DNA from: Gammaproteobacteria bacterium
GTDB taxonomy: Bacteria > Pseudomonadota > Gammaproteobacteria > Nevskiales > Nevskiaceae
DNA: 64,000 nt
NCBI GenBank assembly: GCA_026398875.1
Contig: JAPLSB010000024.1
Location: 1 to 64,000, forward strand
Direction of reading: 5' to 3'
Shown here: piece after piece, positions 17,681-24,755 of the stretch
How the letters are laid out: each line of letters begins with the position of its first letter
Position numbering within the stretch: the first letter of the stretch is position 1
Translations under genes and position numbers: made by a program
The notes under the pieces: model-generated
The model's input: the letters and a program-made list of their open reading frames with translations, nothing else
What the model was told of the DNA's origin: nothing
The model's database searches: none

Positions 17681-18460
17681 ATGGACTGCCAAGACGGACT
17701 GACCGCGCGGGAGCTGCTCGACTACGGCGTCTGCATCGATGACGGTAACGACAAGGTCGTGGATTTCCGTTTCGAACGCCCCGCGATGATTCACGGCCAT
17801 CGGCTGAAAGGCTGTTCGATGGGGGCCTACGGGTTTTACAACGCGGCGGGTCTTGCGAGTGCCTACCGGACCCGCTTCGGTCGTTACTCGCAGGTCGGCG
17901 AATCGACGATCGTCGGTCCGCCGGAGCATCCGATGACGATGTTCAGCACGCATCCGTTCGCGTTCTCGCGGCCGTCGCACATGCCGAAGATGTTCCAGAT
18001 GCCGGACTTCGCGCGGATTTCGCCGGAGGAGGAAGAGGGTCCGTCATGGGCAGAGTCGGAGACGCCGATCGAAACCGTGATCGGCCATGAGGCTTACATC
18101 GGCGCCGGCAGCTTCGTGCGTCGCGGCGTGACCGTGGGTGTCGGCGCGGTGGTCGGCGCACGCAGCGTGGTCACTCGTGACGTGCCTCCATACGCGATCG
18201 TGGCCGGGTCTCCGGCGCGTGTGCTGCGCTACCGTTACCCGGACGCACTGATCGAGCGTTTCCTCAACCTGGCCTGGTGGAACTACGACCTCGGGCCGAT
18301 CAAGCGTGAAGTGGACTGGACAAAGCCGGAACGCGCACTGGAAAGCCTTGAACAGAAGGCAGCCGATGGCGCCTTGCAGGTGCTGGCGCCGGAGGCCTAT
18401 TCAGTGACGAGCACCCGCAGTGGCTACCGTCTCACAAGGCTTGCCGTTCCGCTCTACTGA
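17681..18460 (+). CDS. Hexapeptide-repeat acyltransferase (CatB/Vat-like), copy 1
   Basis: This 259-residue left-handed beta-helix acyltransferase has a C-terminal half with hexapeptide turns and the family pattern IGHEAYIGAG, VGVGAVVGARSVVTRDVPPY and IVAGSPARVLRYRY. The ATG chosen begins MDCQDGLTARELL; a longer open frame upstream overlaps the previous gene and is not coding-like. The next gene encodes a protein of the same length and layout, so the two arose by tandem duplication. Family members transfer acetyl or acyl groups from CoA, or from ACP, to hydroxyl or amino groups. Here a chain-release or capping role for the lipid cluster is plausible but not shown. Confidence 0.82.
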   Translation: MDCQDGLTARELLDYGVCIDDGNDKVVDFRFERPAMIHGHRLKGCSMGAYGFYNAAGLASAYRTRFGRYSQVGESTIVGPPEHPMTMFSTHPFAFSRPSHMPKMFQMPDFARISPEEEEGPSWAESETPIETVIGHEAYIGAGSFVRRGVTVGVGAVVGARSVVTRDVPPYAIVAGSPARVLRYRYPDALIERFLNLAWWNYDLGPIKREVDWTKPERALESLEQKAADGALQVLAPEAYSVTSTRSGYRLTRLAVPLY

Positions 18461-18480
18461 CGTCGCCCCCGAATTTCCGC

Positions 18481-19257
18481 ATGACCGCGAACGTACTCAC
18501 TGCGCACGATCTGATGCAGCACGGCCTGATGCTTGACCCAGGCCCCAGCCGGATCGGGATCGAGCTGCGCTTTGAACGGCCGGCGTTCATCTACGGCCAC
18601 CGCCTGAAGGCCTGCTCGATCGGTGCGTTTGCATACTTCAACGCCGCCGGCACCAGCAGCGCGTACCGCTGCAACATCGGCCGTTATGCGCAGATCGGTG
18701 AATCGTCGATCCTCGGCCCGCCGGAGCACCCGATGGACTGGTTCAGTTCCCATCCGTTCACGTTCACGCGGCCGAAGTACATGCCGAACATGTACCGGTT
18801 CGAGGACTTCGCGCGGCTGGCGCCGGATGCGCAGGACGGCCCGTCCTATGCCGATTCGATGCCGGTCGAGACCACGATCGGGCACGAGGCTTATGTCGGT
18901 GTCGGCAGCTTCGTGAAGCGTGGCGTGCGCATCGGCCATGGTGCGGTGGTCGGCGCCAAGAGCACGGTCACCCGCGATGTTCCGGATTACGCGATCGTCG
19001 TCGGCTCCCCGGCCCGAATCGTCAAGATGCGCTTCGCCGAACCGCTGATCGAGCGCTTTCTGAAGCTGCAGTGGTGGCTGTACGATCTCGCCCCGCACAA
19101 GAACAAGGTCGATTTCTCGAACGTCGAGGCCACCCTCGCCTACTTCGAGGAACGGCTCGCCGAAGGCGCACTCACGCGCCTGTCGCCGGCAACGTGTTCG
19201 ATCCGCCCCACGGCAACGGGCTACGATCTGGACATGCTGTCGGCTCCGCTGTACTGA
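18481..19257 (+). CDS. Hexapeptide-repeat acyltransferase (CatB/Vat-like), copy 2
   Basis: This 258-residue paralogue of the upstream acyltransferase shares FERPAFIYGHRLKACSIGA, ILGPPEHPMDWFSSHPF, IGHEAYVGVGSFVKRGV and IVVGSPARIVKMRF with matching spacing. It lies 20 bases after copy 1. Retention of both copies suggests two acyl transfers, or a heteromeric trimer, since this fold is normally trimeric. An acidic loop that follows ARISPE in copy 1 is shorter here. The acceptor is unknown. Confidence 0.82.
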   Translation: MTANVLTAHDLMQHGLMLDPGPSRIGIELRFERPAFIYGHRLKACSIGAFAYFNAAGTSSAYRCNIGRYAQIGESSILGPPEHPMDWFSSHPFTFTRPKYMPNMYRFEDFARLAPDAQDGPSYADSMPVETTIGHEAYVGVGSFVKRGVRIGHGAVVGAKSTVTRDVPDYAIVVGSPARIVKMRFAEPLIERFLKLQWWLYDLAPHKNKVDFSNVEATLAYFEERLAEGALTRLSPATCSIRPTATGYDLDMLSAPLY

Positions 19258-19288
19258 CGCTTCCCCACCGTTCCAGACCCTGCCCATC

Positions 19289-19570
19289 ATGTCCGCTGCG
19301 CACGACACCTACGTCAAGCAACTCATCGTCCTGCTGGAAGACTTCACTCAGGACTGGGACCACGAGTTCGAAGGCCGCATGAATGCCGACACCCGCCTGC
19401 TCGGCGACCTCGGCTTCGAATCGATCGACATCATCCAGCTGGTCGTCGCGATCGAGGAAGACATCTCGAAGAAGAAGGTGCCGTTCGACAAGCTGCTGAT
19501 GAAGGACGGGCGCTATGTCGACGACCTGACGATCGGCCAGATCGCCGACTTCCTCGTCGGCTTCGTCTGA
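19289..19570 (+). CDS. Stand-alone acyl carrier protein
   Basis: This 93-residue ACP has the attachment serine in LGFESIDIIQLV (about residue 51) followed by the usual helix. It is longer at its N-terminus than housekeeping AcpP and carries a basic patch (SKKKVPF) uncommon in AcpP. It sits between the acyltransferases and the VOC gene. It probably shuttles an acyl intermediate between the synthases and the hexapeptide acyltransferases; this follows from its position only. Confidence 0.85.
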   Translation: MSAAHDTYVKQLIVLLEDFTQDWDHEFEGRMNADTRLLGDLGFESIDIIQLVVAIEEDISKKKVPFDKLLMKDGRYVDDLTIGQIADFLVGFV

Positions 19571-19581
19571 GCTGTACGGCC

Positions 19582-19989
19582 GTGCCGACCGCGCGTCGCC
19601 TTGGCGCAATCAGCTATCTGGTTCGCGACTACGACGAGGCGATTGCCTGGTTCACCGCCTCCCTCGGCTTCACGCTGATCGAGGACACGGCACTCGGCAA
19701 CGACAAGCGCTGGGTCGTCATCGCGGCCAGTGCGGCATCGGAAACCACCTTGCTGCTGGCGCGCGCCAGCGGCGCCGTCCAGCAGGCGGCGGTCGGCCAG
19801 CAGGCCGGCGGTCGCGTGTTCCTGTTCCTCGAAACCGACGACTTCGCGCGTGATCACGCGCGCATGCGTGAACGCGGCGTGGTGTTCCGCGAGGTACCGC
19901 GCGAGGAAGCCTACGGCACGGTCGCGGTGTTCCTCGACCTGTACGGCAACCCATGGGATCTGCTGCAGCGCCGTGCGCCGCCACCTTGA
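19582..19989 (+). CDS. VOC (glyoxalase/bleomycin-resistance fold) family protein
   Basis: This 135-residue single-module VOC protein has the pattern ISYLVRDYDEAIAWFTASLG at the N-terminus and FLDLYGNPWDLLQ at the C-terminus, typical of small glyoxalase-like enzymes. It starts with GTG 11 bases after the ACP stop codon. Metal-ligand positions are not clear enough to name a reaction. It may isomerise or bind a cluster intermediate, or be unrelated. Confidence 0.7.
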   Translation: MPTARRLGAISYLVRDYDEAIAWFTASLGFTLIEDTALGNDKRWVVIAASAASETTLLLARASGAVQQAAVGQQAGGRVFLFLETDDFARDHARMRERGVVFREVPREEAYGTVAVFLDLYGNPWDLLQRRAPPP

Positions 19990-20017
19990 GCGGCAATGAT
20001 CGTGTTCCGGAGTGCGC

Positions 20018-20878
20018 ATGGCTGAAGTGCAGTTGAACGAGGTCACGATCGCCTATCAGCAGATGGGCGAAGGGCCGGATCTGGTGTTCGTGCACGGGCT
20101 CGCCGCAAGCCGGGCATTCTGGTTCCTGCAATACGCGATGCCGCTGTCGCGGCATTTCCGGATCACGCTGTTCGATCTCAGAGGCCACGGCTACAGCAGC
20201 ATGCCAGCCAGCGGTTACGAGGCCGTCACGGCCGCTGGTGACCTGGCCGGTCTTCTCGACCACCTCGGCATCGCGCGCTGTCTGCTGGTCGGTCACAGCT
20301 ATGGCGGCGGCGTGGCGCTGGAGTTCGCCGGGCTGCATCCGCAGCGCGTCGAAAGGTTGGTCGTGCTCGACACCAAGATCAACGCGCTGCAGTCAACCCA
20401 ACGGCTTTCCGATTCCCCGCACCTGTCGCCGTTCGAGATCGAAGTCGCTGGCAAGTCCGGGCACGACTGGGACAACGAGCCGCAGGTCGGCCTGCTGTTC
20501 CTCGACGTGTTGGCGCGCTGGAAGACCAGTGGCGGCGGCTCGGAAGCCAAGGACGTGTTCACCCCGTTCGGCGAGGGCCGCGGTGCCCAGCGCACGGCCA
20601 AGCAGTTCGTCGCGCTGATGGACAGCACATCCGCATTGCAGGACGTGATCAAGCCGGGGATCGATGCCGCTGCCATCGCCGCGTTGCCGATGCCATGCCT
20701 GTGGATTTACGGTGACTGGTCGCGTTCGATGCCGAGCTGTCGCGCGCTGCAGGCACTGCGCCCGGGAGCGGAATTCAGGATCGTGCCCGAAGGCGGGCAC
20801 TTCTTTCCGATCAGCAATGCCGCCATCGTGATGGCCTGGCTCAAGCCGTTTTTCGGTGTTGGCGCAATCACCGGATAA
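20018..20878 (+). CDS. Alpha/beta-fold hydrolase
   Basis: This 286-residue alpha/beta hydrolase has an oxyanion HGLAASRAFW segment near residue 28, nucleophile Ser in VGHSYGGG near 94, an acid in WIYGDWSR near 232 and His in PEGGHFFP near 259. I chose the ATG preceded by GGAG with five bases spacing over a GTG six bases upstream. It is the last gene of the + strand lipid cluster. A thioesterase-like or lipase-like release function fits the context but is not proven. Confidence 0.78.
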   Translation: MAEVQLNEVTIAYQQMGEGPDLVFVHGLAASRAFWFLQYAMPLSRHFRITLFDLRGHGYSSMPASGYEAVTAAGDLAGLLDHLGIARCLLVGHSYGGGVALEFAGLHPQRVERLVVLDTKINALQSTQRLSDSPHLSPFEIEVAGKSGHDWDNEPQVGLLFLDVLARWKTSGGGSEAKDVFTPFGEGRGAQRTAKQFVALMDSTSALQDVIKPGIDAAAIAALPMPCLWIYGDWSRSMPSCRALQALRPGAEFRIVPEGGHFFPISNAAIVMAWLKPFFGVGAITG

Positions 20879-20923
20879 GCGCGAAAACCCCTGGAACCAC
20901 CTGGAAAAGCGGAATAAATCTCG

Positions 20924-20941
20924 TTTCGTCATCGAACGAAA
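20924..20941. promoter_or_regulatory. Small inverted repeat upstream of the HiPIP gene
   Basis: TTTCGT (20924-20929) and ACGAAA (20936-20941) form a six-base inverted repeat separated by six bases. It lies about 46 bases before the HiPIP start codon in an otherwise featureless leader. It could be an operator or the base of an mRNA hairpin. The evidence is weak. Confidence 0.3.
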
Positions 20942-20986
20942 GAAACGCCTAAGCTCCGCGCACACCCATTATCCGAGGTCGTTTCG

Positions 20987-21310
20987 ATGACTCAGCACAA
21001 CCCGCTTTCGCGTCGCCGTTTCCTCACGCTGGCCGCTGCAGTCGCTGCCGTGCCGGTGGCGCTGCACGGGCGTGAAGCCGTGGCCGCAGACCTGCCGATG
21101 GTCGCTGCCGATGACCCGACCGCCAAGGGCGTCGGCTACGTGGCTGACGCTGCCACCGTCAAGAACCCTGCGTTCAAGGCTGGCAGCAACTGCTCGAAGT
21201 GCGCGCTGTACTCGGGCGCTGCCGGTGCGGCCAGCGGCCCCTGCGGCATCTTCCCGGGCAAGGCCGTTGCCGCCAAGGGCTGGTGCACGGCGTACGCGCC
21301 GAAGGCCTGA
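20987..21310 (+). CDS. High-potential iron-sulfur protein (HiPIP), Tat-exported
   Basis: This small periplasmic electron carrier of 107 residues has a twin-arginine signal at the N-terminus (SRRRFLTLAAAVAAV) with probable cleavage after AVAA near residue 34. The mature part has the four cysteines of the HiPIP cubane: CSKC, PCGIF and GWCTAY. Length and spacing are standard. It is a separate transcription unit with its own terminator. It may feed electrons to a membrane or periplasmic oxidoreductase, but no partner is evident nearby. Confidence 0.92.
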   Translation: MTQHNPLSRRRFLTLAAAVAAVPVALHGREAVAADLPMVAADDPTAKGVGYVADAATVKNPAFKAGSNCSKCALYSGAAGAASGPCGIFPGKAVAAKGWCTAYAPKA

Positions 21311-21331
21311 TCAGCGGTAAGGCAGGCCAAC

Positions 21332-21368
21332 AAAAAGCCCGGCGCGCAGCCTGCGCGCCGGGCTTTTT
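21332..21368. terminator. Bidirectional intrinsic terminator
   Basis: A long GC-rich stem, AAAAAGCCCGGCGCGCAG against CGCGCCGGGCTTTTT, has A and T runs at its two ends. It sits between two convergent genes and can serve both. Confidence 0.88.
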
Positions 21369-21387
21369 GCTGTCTGCTGCCTGGCAA

Positions 21388-22266
21388 TCAGCTGACGCCG
21401 TGGCGCTGCAGCCAGTACTGCAACTGGACCCAGCCATCGGCCGCCTGCTTCTCGCGGTAGCTCGGCCGGTAATCGGCGTAAAAGCCGTGCGGCGTGTCCG
21501 GGTACAGCACGATCGTCGATGCCTGTGCAGCGGGGTTGCTGGACGCCTTCAGTGCCGCCTGCATCCGTTCGACCGTCTCGTTCGGAATGCCGGAATCGGC
21601 GCCGCCATAAAGGCCAAGCACCGGCGCTTTCAGCGCGTCGACGATATCGATCGGATGCCGTGGCGACAGTGGTGTGGCCTCGCGCACCAGTCCGCCGTAC
21701 CAGGCCACACCCGCCTTCACGGCCGGGTTATGGGCGCTGTACATCCAGGTAATGCGCCCGCCCCAGCAGAAGCCAGTGATCGCGAGCTTTGCCGCGTCGC
21801 CGCCATGGTCCGCAGCCCAGCGCGCGGTGGCATCGAGATCGCTCATGACCTGCGAGTCCGGCACCTTCGAGACGATATCTGCGATCAGTGTCTTGACCTC
21901 GCTGATCCGGGTCGGGTCGCCCTGACGGGCGTACAGATCCGGCGCGATCGCCAGATAACCGAGCTGGGCCAGCCGGCGACAGACATCGCGGATGTGCTCG
22001 TGGATGCCGAAGATTTCCTGCACGACCAGCACGGTCGGCAATGCTGAGCGGCCGTCAGGCTGCGCGCGATAGGCGCGCATGCTGCCATCGGCGACCGGAA
22101 TGCTGACGTCGCCGGCAAGCAGACCGGTCGACGGCGTCGTGATCAGGCTTTGCGCTTCGATCGGCTGTACCGACAGCGCGAAGCCGCCGGCCAGCGCGGC
22201 GACGACGATGCGACGGCGGCCGGGCTCGGCGCCGGGCTGAGACAGATTCGAGCGTGCTTCGGTCAT
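21388..22266 (-). CDS. Dienelactone hydrolase-family protein, exported
   Basis: This 292-residue alpha/beta hydrolase has an N-terminal export signal containing GRRRIVVAALAGGFAL (Tat-like) with cleavage near IEAQS. The dienelactone hydrolase triad is present: Cys in GFCWGG, Asp in GGADSGIP and His in TPHGFY. Such secreted homologues occur widely in proteobacteria, and most have no known substrate. It converges with the HiPIP gene. Carboxymethylenebutenolidase activity is possible, but no aromatic-degradation neighbours support it. Confidence 0.83.
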   Translation of the reverse strand: MTEARSNLSQPGAEPGRRRIVVAALAGGFALSVQPIEAQSLITTPSTGLLAGDVSIPVADGSMRAYRAQPDGRSALPTVLVVQEIFGIHEHIRDVCRRLAQLGYLAIAPDLYARQGDPTRISEVKTLIADIVSKVPDSQVMSDLDATARWAADHGGDAAKLAITGFCWGGRITWMYSAHNPAVKAGVAWYGGLVREATPLSPRHPIDIVDALKAPVLGLYGGADSGIPNETVERMQAALKASSNPAAQASTIVLYPDTPHGFYADYRPSYREKQAADGWVQLQYWLQRHGVS

Positions 22267-22342
22267 GACTTGGCTCCGGGGTAACGAGTGGACATTGGCA
22301 TCGCAGGCCGGCGGCCAGGATGGACCATGCTAGCCGCAGCGT

Positions 22343-23245
22343 TCAGCCGTAGCCGTAGCGACTGGCGATTGCGAGCACTTCCGGTGCAAAGCCGCTGCCG
22401 TCATCGCGCCACTCCAGGGGCCCATCGAGCCGCTCCGGCAGCCGCAGGCGGCGCGCGAAACCAGGATCCACCAGAAATCCTTCGTCGGCGCCGTACAACG
22501 CGGCGTCCGGGCCCAGGGTGGCGAACGGGCTGCGCTCGGGCTGCTGCATCGCCTGCACGGTGTCCGGTTCGGCAGGCCAGCCCAGCCATTCGCAGAGCGC
22601 GCCAAGGGTCGCCTCGGGCCGGGTCAGCAGATCCTCCACGCGCAGCACGTGGTACTGGGCGTTCGGCAGCACGGCGCCGGCCGCCGCCAGATTGGCATGG
22701 ACGCGAAACCAGGCCACCTGCGGGTCGAGTGCCGGCGGATTGACCGCGTAATCCTTGTAGTCCGGCGCGATGAACAGACGGCCATCGAGCGCGCGTACGG
22801 CGTCGCGGCACCAGCGACGCGGATGCTCGACCAGATGCAGCAGCCGGACGTCGGGAAGATCGTCAAGCAGGCGATCGATGAAATCGGGTCGCCAGCCGAC
22901 CGAGGTCTCTGCACTCACCAGCACCTTCGGCGCAAGTTGCCTTGCCAGTTCGGCCAGCATCCAGGCACCGCGCCAGTCGGTCCGACGCTCCAGCCAGACA
23001 CTGGCCGCCGCGACACCGGCATCGGTCTGGCCGCCGCAGTACAGTGCCGCCACGGCGCGGCGCAGACCTTGACTGGTCAGCCCGTCGGACAGGGCGCTGA
23101 TCTCGCCCAGCTCGCCAAGCGTGTCGGCCATGAACAGCTTCAGTTCGGGCAGGTCGGCAGCGCGGCGGTGCTGGCCGAGCATTGCGGCAAGCCGGCACGC
23201 ATGCGCGCCGGGTGGCGCGACGATCAGCAGCGGGGCCTCAAGCAT
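22343..23245 (-). CDS. Sulfotransferase-like protein
   Basis: This protein of about 300 residues begins MLEAPLLIVAPPGAHACRL, in the position of a PAPS-binding loop. It ends with the family-like segment RPEATLGALCEWLGWPAEP. The classical RSGTT loop is not kept, so donor use is uncertain. The start overlaps the stop of the upstream beta-propeller gene by eight bases, implying translational coupling. As the last gene of the export operon it may sulfate the exported molecule. A generic P-loop fold without sulfotransferase activity remains possible. Confidence 0.6.
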   Translation of the reverse strand: MLEAPLLIVAPPGAHACRLAAMLGQHRRAADLPELKLFMADTLGELGEISALSDGLTSQGLRRAVAALYCGGQTDAGVAAASVWLERRTDWRGAWMLAELARQLAPKVLVSAETSVGWRPDFIDRLLDDLPDVRLLHLVEHPRRWCRDAVRALDGRLFIAPDYKDYAVNPPALDPQVAWFRVHANLAAAGAVLPNAQYHVLRVEDLLTRPEATLGALCEWLGWPAEPDTVQAMQQPERSPFATLGPDAALYGADEGFLVDPGFARRLRLPERLDGPLEWRDDGSGFAPEVLAIASRYGYG

Positions 23246-24755
23246 CGGCGGACTTGACCTTCGGCGCGCCGAGAAACACTTCGCAGCCGCCGCGGTTGTT
23301 GTCGACGTACTTCCAGTCGTCGTCTTCCTTGATCGCCACTCGCGGTCCGAACGGATTGGCGGTTGCGACGAACAGGCCGTGCGGCGTCGACGCAAAGTTG
23401 CGCACGCCCCAGTTGTACTTGTTGCCGAAGCCGTTCGGCGTCACACAGTCCCAGCGCACGCCATCGTGCGTGCGCCACAGCGCGAAGCCGCCGTAGTTGC
23501 GGGTCAGGTGTTCCACACCCCAGTGACGGATCAGCTTCAGCACGTCTTCCGGCCACTTCGCGTTCGGCAGGTAGGGCAACGAGTTGGCCCACGAGAACGT
23601 GCCGGCATAGAGGTAGTCGCCATGCGTGCTCATGCGCCAGACGTAGCCGTTGAACAGGTTGTCGAAGCCGGCCGACAGCCCCGACAGCGGCACCTTCAAG
23701 CCGTCCGGCGTGACCCGCGAGTGGCCAACCAGCAGTTCCCAGCTGTCGTCCGGCCAGACGCGCAGCACTTCGGCCGCCGCCGGACCGAGCTTGAACGCGC
23801 GGTGGTAGCCACCGTTGATGATGCCGGTGCCGACGATCAGCGCGCCGTTGAACTCGCACATGCTGACGATCACTTCGTTGAACGGCCCGCGCCAGGCGCC
23901 GTGCGTCAGCACCCTGGTCCACTGGTACGGCAGCGTGTCGCCGCCGCGGGTCTTCCACAGTTCGAAGCCGGTGAACGGGTTGACCGTGCCGGCATACAGA
24001 TGGCCGTTGAACTCGGCCATCTCGAAGATCGTCAGGTTGCCCTTGTTGCCGAAGCCTTCCTCGTTGGCCGGCTTCCAGACGCCGGTCGGCAGATCCTCGC
24101 TGGCATAGATCACCGCCTCGGAGCCGACCGAATCCTGCACCTTGCCGCCGGCGTTCGACGCGGTCGGCGACGTGTGCACGCGGCTCTTGAAAACCTGCAG
24201 CGTGCGGAACGAGCGTACCGACACGTCCCACGGCGGCCGCTTGACGACGGTGAAATTCACGCCGTCCTCGCTGCGCAGGATGTCCGGCGGCTCGGCCATC
24301 GCTGGCGCCCAGGTCGAGCAGTAGATGCACGGCTTGGCATCGCTTCGGCCCTGAAACACGGTCATGCCGCGCATGCCGACGTAGCGCGGCACCATCCGCG
24401 ACTTGTTGCGCGCCATCACGTCCGGCGCGCGGTAGACCATGTCCCAACGGTCGATCTCGGGTGTGTAGCGCCAGATCTGCGAATTGCGATCGATGTCGTA
24501 GACGTTGTCTGGCGACTCCACCGGCCACGGCTTGATGTCCGGCGGTGGCGACAGCAGCTTCATGCCCGGGATCGTGCCGCGCGTGGTGCCGACATACAGC
24601 CGCCCTTCGAACCACGCCATCGAATGCGCGTAGGCATTCCAGCCATCGCCGAAGCCGGACGCGCAGGTCAGGCGGAAATCGCCGCCATCGAGACGGCCGT
24701 TGCCGGGCGGCGCCGGACGCCACCTCGGCAGCGGCGAGATCCCGTCGTTGATCAA
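23238..24755 (-). CDS. Beta-propeller-like protein of the export operon
   Basis: This 505-residue protein of unknown function has no signal peptide at the chosen start. A recurring unit of the type G-x-L-Y-x-G-T appears several times: EGRLYVGTTRG, NGHLYAGTVNPFTGF, NGALIVGTGI, GDYLYAGTFSW and HGLFVATANPFGP. This fits a beta-propeller. The start is TTG overlapping the stop of the upstream fusion gene (TTGA), so it is probably translated by coupling. An internal ATG at residue 46 is an alternative but would lose the first repeat strand. It may bind or shape a cargo, or be a cofactor-free enzyme. I do not recognise a named family. Confidence 0.65.
   Translation of the reverse strand: MINDGISPLPRWRPAPPGNGRLDGGDFRLTCASGFGDGWNAYAHSMAWFEGRLYVGTTRGTIPGMKLLSPPPDIKPWPVESPDNVYDIDRNSQIWRYTPEIDRWDMVYRAPDVMARNKSRMVPRYVGMRGMTVFQGRSDAKPCIYCSTWAPAMAEPPDILRSEDGVNFTVVKRPPWDVSVRSFRTLQVFKSRVHTSPTASNAGGKVQDSVGSEAVIYASEDLPTGVWKPANEEGFGNKGNLTIFEMAEFNGHLYAGTVNPFTGFELWKTRGGDTLPYQWTRVLTHGAWRGPFNEVIVSMCEFNGALIVGTGIINGGYHRAFKLGPAAAEVLRVWPDDSWELLVGHSRVTPDGLKVPLSGLSAGFDNLFNGYVWRMSTHGDYLYAGTFSWANSLPYLPNAKWPEDVLKLIRHWGVEHLTRNYGGFALWRTHDGVRWDCVTPNGFGNKYNWGVRNFASTPHGLFVATANPFGPRVAIKEDDDWKYVDNNRGGCEVFLGAPKVKSADA

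Noticed and set aside
20880..20986. ECF-sigma-type promoter (GGAAC with CGTC) before the HiPIP gene
   Set aside because: The candidate boxes are not at a 16-17 base spacing, so the match is not convincing.
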